Positions 8,867 to 17,343 of a DNA stretch of 64,000 bases are shown here, one piece after another (within the stretch, counting starts at the first letter, position 1; each line of letters begins with the position of its first letter). The notes beneath the pieces were generated by a model. The model had not been told where the DNA came from. It ran no database searches and worked only from the letters and a program-made list of their open reading frames with translations. Position numbers and translations under genes: made by a program. Origin of the DNA: Clostridium sp. JN-9 (GTDB lineage Bacteria > Bacillota > Clostridia > Clostridiales > Clostridiaceae); the NCBI RefSeq assembly GCF_004103695.1, contig NZ_CP035280.1:1550001-1614000 (forward strand), in the 5' to 3' direction.

Positions 8867-9081
8867 ATGCATAAAATTCAATAAAATAGATATAAATACA
8901 ATAGGATAGTATAAGACAGATTTAAATTTTATTTGTGCATTATAACTCATTAATACTAATAATTTCATAAGTTTGCTGCAAATATTTTACTTGTTTACTG
9001 GATGAATAAACAAAATTTAAAATTATATAGTAATTGAAATAGTTTTGTGCTAAAATAACTTTGAACTAGGGGGGATCTATA

Positions 9082-10356
9082 TTGAATATAGTAAATTTAG
9101 CTATAAAATACAGTTCGCATTTATTAACAAATATTGTTTATATTATTACCATGTATTATTTGTTTATCTCATTTTTTGGAATTTGGAAGGGCAGAAAGAC
9201 AAAAAATATTAGACCCCAAAAGAGTTTTGCTTTGATAGTTGCAGCTCATAATGAAGAAGTTGTAATTGCTGATATAGTTGATAGTTTGAAAATGTTAGAT
9301 TATCCAAAAGAACTTTATGATATTTTTGTTGTAGCAGATAATTGTACTGATAAAACTGCATATATAGCAAGACAAAAGGGCGCTCTGGTTTATGAAAGGA
9401 CTAATAAGGATAAAAGGGGAAAGGGTTATGCACTTGAATGGATGTTTTCAAAACTTTTTAAATTAAAAAAGAAATATGATGCAGTGGCTATTTTTGATGC
9501 AGACAATTTAGCACATAAAAACTTTCTTTTAGAAATGAATAAAAAGTTATGCGAAGGATATAAAGTAGTTCAAGGTTATCTGGATAGTAAGAATCCAAAA
9601 GATACATGGATTACAGGCAGTTATTCTATTGCATTTTGGACATGTAATAGAATGTTTCAGCTTTCAAGAAGCAATATGGGTCTTTCCAGCCAGCTGGGTG
9701 GAACTGGATTTTGTATTGATACAGAAATGCTGAAAAAGTTAGGCTGGGGTGCAACATGTTTAACTGAGGATTTGGAATTTACCTGCAAACTTGTATTAAA
9801 TGGTTATAAAGTTGGATGGGCTCATGATGCCATAATATATGATGAAAAGCCTCTCACAATGTCTCAGTCCTGGTGGCAGAGAAAAAGATGGATGCAGGGA
9901 TTCGCAGATGTCTCCAGCAGATATTTTTTCAAACTTATAAAGAAATCCATAGTAAGTTTCAGTTTTATTCCATTAGATTGTGCATTATATAGCATTCAGC
10001 CTATAGTTACTATACTTTTAGGAATATCATCAGTAATAAGTCTGGGTCAGTATTATATTAAAACAACACATATTATTGCCAATATAAACGCAGGTATTCC
10101 ACTTATAAGTGCAAGTATGGCCACTTTAGCATTAGTGCTGGTTACAATTTTTCAGCTGGTTTATACACCATTTATTTTAGTTTTAGAAAAAAAATTAAAT
10201 TTCAAGGTGTTTTTGTACTATATTATTTATCCTATTTATGCAATAACCTGGTTTCCAATATCTATACAGGGGTTGTTAGATAAAAATAAAAAAGAGTGGA
10301 ATCACACAATACATACAAGAAGCGTAAATGTTAGTGATTTTGAAAAGGTAAATTGA
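9082..10356 (+). CDS. Membrane glycosyltransferase family 2, processive-synthase type
   Basis: A 424-residue family 2 glycosyltransferase of the cellulose or poly-GlcNAc synthase type. One membrane segment lies near residues 15-34, then the cytoplasmic catalytic domain with AAHNEE and ADNCTD, the DxD motif DAD at 139-141, TED at 228-230 and QRKRW at 266-270, and then about three C-terminal membrane segments. These motifs are diagnostic for processive beta-glycan synthesis from a nucleotide sugar. Product and substrate cannot be told from sequence. The start is TTG after AGGGGGGA. It stands alone with its own terminator between the 8.5 kb unit and ftsA. Confidence 0.88.
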   Translation: MNIVNLAIKYSSHLLTNIVYIITMYYLFISFFGIWKGRKTKNIRPQKSFALIVAAHNEEVVIADIVDSLKMLDYPKELYDIFVVADNCTDKTAYIARQKGALVYERTNKDKRGKGYALEWMFSKLFKLKKKYDAVAIFDADNLAHKNFLLEMNKKLCEGYKVVQGYLDSKNPKDTWITGSYSIAFWTCNRMFQLSRSNMGLSSQLGGTGFCIDTEMLKKLGWGATCLTEDLEFTCKLVLNGYKVGWAHDAIIYDEKPLTMSQSWWQRKRWMQGFADVSSRYFFKLIKKSIVSFSFIPLDCALYSIQPIVTILLGISSVISLGQYYIKTTHIIANINAGIPLISASMATLALVLVTIFQLVYTPFILVLEKKLNFKVFLYYIIYPIYAITWFPISIQGLLDKNKKEWNHTIHTRSVNVSDFEKVN

Positions 10357-10382
10357 GAGGAGGATTTTAATCTTCCTCTTTT
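10356..10382 (+). terminator. Terminator after the glycosyltransferase gene
   Basis: AGAGGAGGATT pairs with AATCTTCCTCT (one G-U pair), followed by TTTT. It overlaps the last base of the stop codon. Confidence 0.8.
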
Positions 10383-10540
10383 AAATATATGTAATTATTC
10401 ATTTAAACTTTAGTTTCTTTTCAGTTTATATTTTATTATTAATTAAATTTCAATTAAAATATTAAAATTTTAGAGGAAAAATTAGATTTATGTTGAATAT
10501 ATAATTTGATGGTTCTCTTACAAGGGGGGAGAAAGGCATA

Positions 10541-11797
10541 ATGAATGAATATATAATCGGAATTGATGTTGGATCATCAAAAATCTGTGCAGCAGCAGGT
10601 AAATTTGATAAAAATGGAGATATTCAGATAGTTGGAGTTACTTCAATTAAATGTAATGGTATAAAAAAAGGAATAGTAGTAGATATTGATAGTACTTCTG
10701 AGTCAATTAAAAACTGTATTTTTCAGCTGGAAGGAATAATTGACTATAAAATAGATGAGGTATTTATTTCACTGCCTGTGTGTATTAGTGAAATAATAGA
10801 CAATAAAGGCGTTGTTGCAGTTTCATCAGAAGATAGGGAGATTAAGAAAAGTGATGTAGAAAGAGTTTTGAAGGCTGCTAAAATTATCACAGTTAATTCT
10901 GATAAGGAAATAATTGGCTTGATTCCTGAACAATATATTGTCGACGGATTTGATAGAATTAAGGATCCTATTGGAATGAGCGGATTAAGGCTTGAAGTTG
11001 ATGCCAAGGTAATTTTATCTCAAACTACAGTTATAAATAACTTATTTAAAAGTATAAATAAGGCAGATATAAAGGTAAGGGGTATCGTTTATGAACCTTT
11101 AGCATTATCTGAGGTACTTATTGAAAAGGAAGAAAAAGAAATAGGTACTGCCATTATTGATGCAGGTGCTGAAACCATTGATATTTCAATATTTAAAAAT
11201 GGAGTAATTAAATTTGCAGATGCCATACCTTATGGAGGGAATATTATTACTAATGATATTTCCGTATGTTTAAAACTTCCCTTTTCTGAGGCGGAAAAAA
11301 TAAAACTAAAGTATGGTGACATAAAAAACGATAATAATGTTAGTAAAAGTAAAATAAGTGTAAAAGCAAGTTATAATAATGCTATAGAAATTGATCAAAA
11401 TTTATTAATTGAAATAATTAATGCCAGAGTAGAAGAACTTTTATCCATTATTAACAATAAAATTATCCAAAGCGGATATAAGAATGAAATATCAGGGGTT
11501 ACTATTACAGGAGGAGCCATTTCATTTATGACCAATATTGATATATTGGCTGAAAAAATTTTAGACAAACCTGTAAGAATAGGAGTTCCACATTTTGTTG
11601 GATCTTCAAATCCTATGTATTCATGTGGCATTGGGATTGTAAAAGAAGCTTCCGAAAGCTTTAAAAATAGCTACTTAACTAACAAATCAAATGAAAAGAA
11701 AAGTAAAGATGTATTGAATGATGAAGACATGGGTGAAGAAGAAGGTAAAAGTGGATTTTTAGCAAAAATTAAGGAATTTTTTACTGAGTTTTTTTAA
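10541..11797 (+). CDS. ftsA: Cell division protein FtsA
   Basis: Actin-like ATPase that ties FtsZ to the membrane; 418 residues. The start EYIIGIDVGSSKICAAAG is the phosphate 1 motif of the actin fold, and AIIDAGAETIDISIFKNG is the second phosphate motif. The C-terminus FLAKIKEFFTEFF looks like the amphipathic membrane-targeting helix of FtsA. The sequence is diverged from the E. coli protein, but the position directly before ftsZ (20 bases) supports the call. GGGGGGAG lies before the ATG. Related pilus or ethanolamine ATPases of the same fold are less likely here. Confidence 0.9.
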   Translation: MNEYIIGIDVGSSKICAAAGKFDKNGDIQIVGVTSIKCNGIKKGIVVDIDSTSESIKNCIFQLEGIIDYKIDEVFISLPVCISEIIDNKGVVAVSSEDREIKKSDVERVLKAAKIITVNSDKEIIGLIPEQYIVDGFDRIKDPIGMSGLRLEVDAKVILSQTTVINNLFKSINKADIKVRGIVYEPLALSEVLIEKEEKEIGTAIIDAGAETIDISIFKNGVIKFADAIPYGGNIITNDISVCLKLPFSEAEKIKLKYGDIKNDNNVSKSKISVKASYNNAIEIDQNLLIEIINARVEELLSIINNKIIQSGYKNEISGVTITGGAISFMTNIDILAEKILDKPVRIGVPHFVGSSNPMYSCGIGIVKEASESFKNSYLTNKSNEKKSKDVLNDEDMGEEEGKSGFLAKIKEFFTEFF

Positions 11798-11817
11798 ATT
11801 TGTAAGGAGGTATTATT

Positions 11818-12918
11818 GTGCTAGATTTTGATGTAGATGTCCAACAATTTGCTCAAATTAAAGTAATTGGTTGTGGCGGCGGAGGAAATAACGCTGTAAA
11901 TAGAATGATTAAAGAAGGACTTAAAAATGTTGAATTTATTGCTATAAACACAGATAAGCAGGCATTAATGCTTTCGCAGGCTTCTCAAAAGATCCAAATT
12001 GGAGATAAATTAACAAAGGGATTAGGAGCAGGTGCAAATCCTGAAATTGGGAAAAAGGCTGCGGAAGAAAGCAAAGATGAGATTTCACAGGCAATAAAAG
12101 GTGCTGATATGGTGTTTATAACTGCAGGAATGGGAGGAGGAACTGGCACTGGTGCTGCTCCAATAGTTGCCGAAATTGCTAAATCAATGGGCATATTAAC
12201 AGTTGGGGTAGTTACAAAACCATTCCCTTTTGAAGGCAGAAAAAGAATGCTTCATGCAGAAATGGGAATTAAAAATCTGAAGGAAACTGTGGATACATTG
12301 GTCACAATTCCCAATGAAAGGCTTTTAAGCATTGTTGATAAAAAGACAACTTTAATGGATTCTTTTAAACTGGCAGATGATGTTTTAAGACAGGGTGTTC
12401 AAGGCATCTCTGATCTTATTACCATTCCTGGTTTAGTAAATCTTGATTTTGCAGATGTAAGAACTATTATGACAGATAGAGGACTTGCACATATGGGTGT
12501 AGGTAAGGGAAATGGAGATAACAGAGCTCAGGAGGCTGCAAAGCAGGCTATATCAAGTCCTCTTTTGGAAACTTCAATTGTTGGTGCCACTGGAGTATTA
12601 TTAAATATTACTGGTGGTGCAGACCTTGGACTTCTTGAAATTAACGAAGCTGCAGAAGTTGTCCAACAGGCTGCTGATCCAGAAGCCAATATAATATTTG
12701 GAGCTGTAATAGACGAAAGTTTAAAAGATGAAATCAGAATTACTGTCATAGCAACAGGATTTGAAGATGAAAAAACAGAGCATGTTACAAATAATATTAA
12801 TTTAAATGAAAAAGATATTGTAAATAGAAAAGAAGAGGCTGCAATGACTTCAGAAAAGGCAAACTTTGATGAACCTGATTTAGAAATACCTGCATTTTTG
12901 AGAAGACAAAGAAAATAA
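11818..12918 (+). CDS. ftsZ: Cell division protein FtsZ
   Basis: Tubulin-like GTPase that builds the division ring; 366 residues. The tubulin signature GGGTGTG is at 106-112, the N-terminal nucleotide loop [13 protein letters not shown] at about 18-30, and the T7 loop region [10 protein letters not shown] is intact. The C-terminal peptide EIPAFLRRQ is the conserved tail that binds FtsA and SepF. The GTG start follows TAAGGAGGT. It ends with a strong terminator. In a sporulating cell the same protein forms the polar septum, which fits the spoIIGA-sigE-sigG genes that follow. Confidence 0.98.
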   Translation: MLDFDVDVQQFAQIKVIGCGGGGNNAVNRMIKEGLKNVEFIAINTDKQALMLSQASQKIQIGDKLTKGLGAGANPEIGKKAAEESKDEISQAIKGADMVFITAGMGGGTGTGAAPIVAEIAKSMGILTVGVVTKPFPFEGRKRMLHAEMGIKNLKETVDTLVTIPNERLLSIVDKKTTLMDSFKLADDVLRQGVQGISDLITIPGLVNLDFADVRTIMTDRGLAHMGVGKGNGDNRAQEAAKQAISSPLLETSIVGATGVLLNITGGADLGLLEINEAAEVVQQAADPEANIIFGAVIDESLKDEIRITVIATGFEDEKTEHVTNNINLNEKDIVNRKEEAAMTSEKANFDEPDLEIPAFLRRQRK

Positions 12919-12932
12919 AGAAATAATTAACC

Positions 12933-12973
12933 CCAGTGATTTTTAAGTAAATTAAAGATCACTGGTTTTTTTT
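12933..12973 (+). terminator. Strong terminator after ftsZ
   Basis: CCAGTGATTTTTAA pairs with TTAAAGATCACTGG over 14 positions (one G-U pair), followed by eight Ts. It isolates ftsZ from spoIIGA. Confidence 0.93.
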
Positions 12974-13044
12974 GTTACAAGTTAAACTAAAATTAAGCAT
13001 AATGACATATTTTAAAATATAATAATATATAAAACCATTATAAA

Positions 13045-13077
13045 TTGACAAAATTTTGAAACAAATAGGTTTATAAT
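13045..13077 (+). promoter_or_regulatory. spoIIGA promoter with a 21-bp spacer, likely Spo0A-activated
   Basis: A consensus TTGACA at 13045-13050 and a consensus TATAAT at 13072-13077 are 21 bases apart. Normal sigma-A spacing is 17. The Bacillus spoIIG promoter is known for an equally long spacer (22) and depends on Spo0A. The -35 overlaps TTGACAAAA, whose complement TTTTGTCAA resembles a 0A box (TGTCGAA). The role is inferred from this similarity and from position. Confidence 0.7.
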
Positions 13078-13110
13078 AAAGTGAGTAACATATGATTTGG
13101 GGGGGATCAT

Positions 13111-13908
13111 TTGATTATATATTTAGATGTAATACTATTTGAAAATTTTATTGTTGATTTTTTTTTATTATATATCACGCTTCAGACAATAAAATTAAGG
13201 CCTGTAATAAAATATTTAATTATATCGTCCACACTAGGAAGCTTATATGTGCTTACCTTGCTAATACCAGGTTTAAAGGTACTTTCCGGATTTGCTGGAA
13301 AATTAGCAGCTGGTTTTATTATGACTTTTATTGCAGTAAGAAAAAAAGATTTTTTTTTTCTTTTAAAGGCATATTGCATTTTTATAATATATACAATGCT
13401 TCTTGCTGGAATCTGCACATTTAATTCTTCAAGTGAATTTGCAAATATAACCGTTGGAGTAATATATAACTTTTCCTATAAAAAATTGATGATTTCAATT
13501 ATGATTATGTATTTAATAATTCACAGGACAGTTACTTTTATTAAAGACAGAAAAGCAATGACAAACTTTATATATACTATAGATATACAGTTTAATCAAA
13601 ATTTAAAATCTGTAAAGGCATTTTTAGATACGGGAAATGAACTCCGTGAACCAGTTACCAATATACCGGTAATTATAGCTGAACAAAACGTGCTAAATGG
13701 CATAGATACTGATAACTTTTCAAAATATTATATACCTTATAAGCTGGTTGACGGAAATGAGGGAAATTTATTTGGAGTAAAGCCAAGTTCTATAATAGTT
13801 CATATGAATGGCATTAATAACAGAGTAGATGGAATAATTGCTGTTACAAGTTCAAAGCTGAGCAAAAGTGGTGATTATAATGCTCTGTTACCAAGAAATA
13901 TAATTTAA
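13111..13908 (+). CDS. spoIIGA: SpoIIGA, membrane protease that activates pro-SigE
   Basis: Sporulation sigma-E factor processing peptidase, 265 residues. The N-terminal half is hydrophobic with about five membrane segments (starting MIIYLDVILFENFIVDFFLL); the C-terminal half is an aspartic-protease-like domain with FLDTGN, Asp173 being the expected catalytic residue, and the HMNGINNRVDGIIAV region. It is activated by the forespore signal SpoIIR and cleaves the SigE pro-sequence in the mother cell. The start is TTG after GGGGGG. It lies directly before sigE as in all spoIIG operons. Confidence 0.95.
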   Translation: MIIYLDVILFENFIVDFFLLYITLQTIKLRPVIKYLIISSTLGSLYVLTLLIPGLKVLSGFAGKLAAGFIMTFIAVRKKDFFFLLKAYCIFIIYTMLLAGICTFNSSSEFANITVGVIYNFSYKKLMISIMIMYLIIHRTVTFIKDRKAMTNFIYTIDIQFNQNLKSVKAFLDTGNELREPVTNIPVIIAEQNVLNGIDTDNFSKYYIPYKLVDGNEGNLFGVKPSSIIVHMNGINNRVDGIIAVTSSKLSKSGDYNALLPRNII

Positions 13909-13923
13909 GTGGGGGTATATAAA

Positions 13924-14631
13924 ATGCTAAGTTTAAAGGAGTTATTAAATAGAATAGTCATTAAGTTAAAAATATTTTCTGAAAGAATTTACTACATAGG
14001 GGGCAATGATGCACTTCCGCCGCCATTAACAAAAAAAGAGGAGGATGATTTAGTTACAAGGTTGGTTTTAGGTGATTCAAATGTTAGATCTACTTTAATT
14101 GAAAGAAATTTAAGATTAGTAGTGTATATTGCAAGAAAATTCGAAAATACCGGGGTAAATGTTGAAGATTTAATTTCTGTAGGAACTATAGGACTTATAA
14201 AAGCTGTGAATACATTCGATCCTGAGAAGAAGATCAAATTAGCCACCTATGCTTCAAGGTGCATAGAAAATGAGATATTAATGTATTTAAGAAGAAATAG
14301 CAAAGTAAAAGCAGAAATTTCTTTTTATGAACCATTAAATATAGATTGGGATGGAAATGAACTGTTGCTGTCAGATATACTAGGAACGGACAATGATGAG
14401 GTATACAACTTAATTGAGGATGAAGTTGACAGAGAATTACTATTTATGGCAATGAAAAAATTAAGTGACAGAGAAAAGGAAATCGTAAAACTTAGATTTG
14501 GACTAAATGGAGGAGGAGAAAAAACTCAAAAGGAAGTTGCAGATATGCTTGGAATCTCTCAGTCATATATCTCCAGACTGGAAAAAAGAATTATTAAAAG
14601 ATTAAAAAAAGAAATTAATAAGATGTTATAG
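13924..14631 (+). CDS. sigE: RNA polymerase sporulation sigma factor SigE (pro-form)
   Basis: Early mother-cell sigma factor; 235 residues from the ATG at 13924. I prefer this start to the GTG at 13909 because that GTG is part of the ribosome site GTGGGGG. The N-terminus [18 protein letters not shown] is an amphipathic pro-sequence, followed by [13 protein letters not shown], the region around the known processing site. Core parts [18 protein letters not shown] and [20 protein letters not shown] are nearly identical to other SigE proteins. It is made inactive and cleaved by SpoIIGA, encoded immediately upstream in the same operon. Confidence 0.97.
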   Translation: MLSLKELLNRIVIKLKIFSERIYYIGGNDALPPPLTKKEEDDLVTRLVLGDSNVRSTLIERNLRLVVYIARKFENTGVNVEDLISVGTIGLIKAVNTFDPEKKIKLATYASRCIENEILMYLRRNSKVKAEISFYEPLNIDWDGNELLLSDILGTDNDEVYNLIEDEVDRELLFMAMKKLSDREKEIVKLRFGLNGGGEKTQKEVADMLGISQSYISRLEKRIIKRLKKEINKML

Positions 14632-14652
14632 TTTGTCTTTAGTATAAAATCT

Positions 14653-14695
14653 GCTCCCTTAGTAAATAATTAAAATGCGAATATACTAAAGGGGC
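14653..14695 (+). promoter_or_regulatory. Hairpin that masks the sigG ribosome binding site
   Basis: GCTCCCTTAGTA (14653-14664) pairs with TACTAAAGGGGC (14684-14695): 12 positions with one C-A mismatch and one G-U pair, around a 19-base loop. The right arm holds AAAGGGG, the only ribosome site for sigG. No T-run follows, so it is not a terminator. RNA reading through from sigE would contain both arms; a shorter RNA starting in the loop would not. Confidence 0.6.
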
Positions 14696-14705
14696 TGATG
14701 AGTAT

Positions 14706-15479
14706 ATGATAATAAATAAAGTTGAAATTTGTGGAGTTAATACTGCAAAATTACCTGTATTAAAGGAAGCTGAAATGAAAAGTCTGCTGTTAAGTATCAG
14801 AAAAGGTGATAACTCAGCAAGAGAAAAATTTATTAGAGGGAATTTAAGATTGGTCTTAAGTGTTATTCAAAGGTTTAATAATAGGGGAGAAAATGTTGAT
14901 GATCTTTTTCAGGTAGGCTGCATAGGATTAATAAAGTCTATTGATAACTTTGATTTAAATCAAAATGTTAAGTTTTCTACTTATGCAGTGCCCATGATTA
15001 TAGGAGAAATCAGGAGATATCTTAGGGATAATAATTCAATTAGGGTAAGCAGATCTTTAAGAGATATTGCATATAGAGCATTACAAGTCAGGGACAAATT
15101 AATAGGAGAAAATAATAAGGAGCCAACAGTTTCTCAGATTGCCAGGGAGCTAAAAGTTCCCAGGGAAGAGGTTGTGTTTGCATTGGATGCAATCCAGGAT
15201 CCAGTATCACTTTTTGAACCAATTTATCATGATGGCGGTGATGCTATTTATGTTATGGATCAAATAAGTGACAGCAAAAACATTGATGACAGCTGGCTTG
15301 AAAATATATCTATCAAAGAAGCAATGAAGAAATTAAATTCAAGGGAAAAACTAATATTAAACTTAAGGTTTTTCGAGGGCAGAACTCAAATGGAGGTAGC
15401 AGATGAAATAGGTATCTCACAAGCACAAGTGTCACGATTGGAAAAAACAGCATTAAAACATATGAGAAAATATGTTTAA
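14706..15479 (+). CDS. sigG: RNA polymerase sporulation sigma factor SigG
   Basis: Late forespore sigma factor, 257 residues. The N-terminus NKVEICGVNTAKLPVLK is the diagnostic SigG start, which also binds the anti-sigma factor; NLRLVLSVIQRFNNRGE, QVGCIGLIKSIDNFD and RSLRDIAYRALQVRDKL follow, ending with TQMEVADEIGISQAQVSRLE. There is no pro-sequence. The ribosome site AAAGGGG is 11 bases upstream, rather far, and is enclosed in a hairpin. A three-codon frame ATG AGT ATA TGA starting at 14698 overlaps the start codon. SigG activates spore protein genes such as the SASP at 56.6 kb. Confidence 0.97.
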   Translation: MIINKVEICGVNTAKLPVLKEAEMKSLLLSIRKGDNSAREKFIRGNLRLVLSVIQRFNNRGENVDDLFQVGCIGLIKSIDNFDLNQNVKFSTYAVPMIIGEIRRYLRDNNSIRVSRSLRDIAYRALQVRDKLIGENNKEPTVSQIARELKVPREEVVFALDAIQDPVSLFEPIYHDGGDAIYVMDQISDSKNIDDSWLENISIKEAMKKLNSREKLILNLRFFEGRTQMEVADEIGISQAQVSRLEKTALKHMRKYV

Positions 15480-15516
15480 ATAGATTTAAAGTAAATTATA
15501 TGGATAAATGTGTACA

Positions 15517-15556
15517 TAAGATTAAAACTTTATTTTAGGTTTTAATCTTATTTTTG
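15517..15556 (+). terminator. Terminator after sigG
   Basis: TAAGATTAAAAC pairs perfectly with GTTTTAATCTTA around a ten-base loop, followed by TTTTTG. Confidence 0.9.
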
Positions 15557-15620
15557 TAATACAAAATTTATATGTATCATATATATGTTTATAAGATTGT
15601 TTTATACGGAGGTAATATTT

Positions 15621-15887
15621 ATGGAGGAACTTTCCTTGTTTTCCTTATCAAATCTAAAATCTATGGAAGTTATAGATATAAATACTGGAGCTAAAATTGG
15701 ATATATAAGAGATATAAAAATTGACTGTGATACTTATAGTGTTGTTTCTGTGATTATCCCTACTCAAAAGATATCCTGGTTTACCAAAAATAATGATATA
15801 GAGGTTCCATGGAATAACATACATAAAATAGGTGTAGATGTAATTTTGGTGAAAGATATTGAATTTTCTTCTAGGAATGAAGAGTAA
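15621..15887 (+). CDS. ylmC: YlmC/YmxH family PRC-barrel sporulation protein
   Basis: A small PRC-barrel protein of 88 residues. The core is LKSMEVIDINTGAKIGYIRDIKID followed by two strands and IEVPWNNIHKIGVDVILV, the usual YlmC/YmxH pattern. The ATG at 15621 is chosen because CGGAGGT lies just upstream; the longer frame from 15585 adds residues without a ribosome site. Members are found in spore formers, often close to sigG, but their biochemical role is not established. Expression in the forespore is plausible from its neighbours but not shown here. Confidence 0.85.
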   Translation: MEELSLFSLSNLKSMEVIDINTGAKIGYIRDIKIDCDTYSVVSVIIPTQKISWFTKNNDIEVPWNNIHKIGVDVILVKDIEFSSRNEE

Positions 15888-15937
15888 AAATATGATATAC
15901 TATAGAATAGCAAAATAGAAAGGAAGGCGTGAATGAA

Positions 15938-16396
15938 TTGAAATGTCCTTATTGTGGTTATTTAGAAAGTAAGGTCATTGATTCCAGAGCTACTGAAGAT
16001 GATATGGCCATCAGGAGAAGAAGAGAATGTTTAAGCTGCAATAGAAGGTATACAACCTACGAAAAGGTGGAAGATATACCAATGTTAGTAATTAAAAAAG
16101 ATATGAGCAGAGAATTTTTTGATAGAACTAAAATAATAAATGGTCTTATAAAGGCCTGCCAAAAGAGACCAGTTTCAAGGAAACAAATTGAAGGAATTGC
16201 TGATGAAGTTGAAAAAAAAATCAACAACGAAATGTTAACTGAAGTAAAATCTGAACATATTGGTGAATTAATTATGGAAAGCTTAAAAAATGTTGATGAG
16301 GTTTCCTATGTAAGATTTGCATCGGTATACAGACAGTTCAAGGATATTAATACTTTTATGGAAGAAATAAAAAATTTAATGGCTAATAAAAAATGA
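15938..16396 (+). CDS. nrdR: Transcriptional repressor NrdR
   Basis: Ribonucleotide reductase repressor, 152 residues. It starts MKCPYCG, giving the zinc ribbon with CPYC and later CLSC near residues 3-34, followed by the ATP-cone domain (VIKKDMSREFFDRTKIINGL onward). TTG at 15938 is chosen because this gives the invariant MKCPYCG start and the ribosome site AAAGGAAGG is ten bases away; GTG at 15929 is almost inside that site. NrdR binds NrdR boxes before nrd genes when dATP is high. No nrd gene lies in the window. Confidence 0.96.
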   Translation: MKCPYCGYLESKVIDSRATEDDMAIRRRRECLSCNRRYTTYEKVEDIPMLVIKKDMSREFFDRTKIINGLIKACQKRPVSRKQIEGIADEVEKKINNEMLTEVKSEHIGELIMESLKNVDEVSYVRFASVYRQFKDINTFMEEIKNLMANKK

Positions 16397-16420
16397 CATG
16401 TGGATTCATGTCATTTTTTT
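16391..16420 (+). terminator. Terminator overlapping the nrdR stop codon
   Basis: AAATGACATG pairs with CATGTCATTT, followed by a T-run. The stop codon TGA is inside the left arm. Confidence 0.9.
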
Positions 16421-16508
16421 ATAAAATCAGTTTAAATTATTAAATTTCTTAAGAAATGAAATTAAAACAGTGTTAGAATTAAATTATAAATTATAATGGG
16501 AGATTAAA

Positions 16509-16607
16509 ATGGCAATTTCAAAGTTTAATAATATAATGAAAATAATGAATTTCACTCTTATAGAAAGAACAAAACCAGCAAAAGAAATTTTTCCTTTGTG
16601 TATATAA
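16509..16607 (+). CDS. Possible 32-codon leader ORF before phoP
   Basis: The 215-base space between nrdR and phoP contains ATG at 16509 with GGGAG six bases upstream and 32 codons to TAA. The product MAISKFNNIMKIMNFTLIER and the following KPAKEIFPLCI has no recognisable domain. It ends 28 bases before phoP. It could be a translated leader or chance; only the ribosome site and position support it. Confidence 0.25.
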   Translation: MAISKFNNIMKIMNFTLIERTKPAKEIFPLCI

Positions 16608-16635
16608 AATAACTTTTCATTTAGGAGGAACAATA

Positions 16636-17331
16636 ATGGGTGAAGAAAAAATACTAATTGTAGATGACGAAGAACATATAAGGGAATTGATAAAATTTAA
16701 TCTTGAAAATTCAGGATATAAATGTATTACAGCAGATAATGGAATTGATGCATTGAAAATTGTAAAAGAAGAACAGCCTGATTTGGTTTTTCTGGATCTA
16801 ATGCTGCCAGGTATGGATGGATATGATGTCTGCAAGGAGATAAGGAGAGATACTCTTGTTTCATCAACTCCAATAATAATGATTACAGCCAAAAGCGAAG
16901 AATTAGATAAAATACTGGGATTGGAACTAGGTGCAGACGATTACGTTACAAAGCCATTTTCCGTAAGAGAGCTGGTTGCAAGGGCAAAGGCAGTATTGAG
17001 GAGAACGGTAATCAAACCAGTTGAAAAAAGAGTTAATTTTGCAGATATAAGCATAGATTTTCAAAGACATGAGATCTTTAAAAAGAACAAAAAAATAGAA
17101 CTAACACTGAAGGAATTTGAGCTTTTAGAAATTTTAATTAAAAATAAAGGAAGAGTAATGACAAGAGATTTCCTTTTGGATAAAATATGGGGATATGAGT
17201 ACATTGGAGAAACAAGGACTGTGGATGTTCATATTAGACATCTAAGGCAGAAAATAGAGGAAGATGATAAAAATCCAAGATATATAGAAACAATTAGAGG
17301 AATCGGATATAGATTCAATTATGATGAATAA
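16636..17331 (+). CDS. phoP: Phosphate response regulator PhoP/PhoB
   Basis: OmpR-class response regulator, 231 residues. Receiver residues are complete: Asp10, Asp11, phosphoacceptor Asp54 in FLDLMLPG, Thr85 and Lys107 in KPFS. The C-terminal winged helix ends with EDDKNPRYIETIRGIGYRFN. AGGAGG lies before the ATG. It is followed after 12 bases by its histidine kinase and then the pst genes, which identifies it as the phosphate starvation regulator rather than another OmpR regulator. When phosphorylated it should bind direct repeats before pstS and pit. Confidence 0.94.
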   Translation: MGEEKILIVDDEEHIRELIKFNLENSGYKCITADNGIDALKIVKEEQPDLVFLDLMLPGMDGYDVCKEIRRDTLVSSTPIIMITAKSEELDKILGLELGADDYVTKPFSVRELVARAKAVLRRTVIKPVEKRVNFADISIDFQRHEIFKKNKKIELTLKEFELLEILIKNKGRVMTRDFLLDKIWGYEYIGETRTVDVHIRHLRQKIEEDDKNPRYIETIRGIGYRFNYDE

Positions 17332-17343
17332 TGGTGATTTTAT

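Noticed and set aside
9033-9060. TTGAAA before the glycosyltransferase as a -35 box
   Set aside because: The following TAAAAT is only 11 bases away, too close for a sigma-A promoter.
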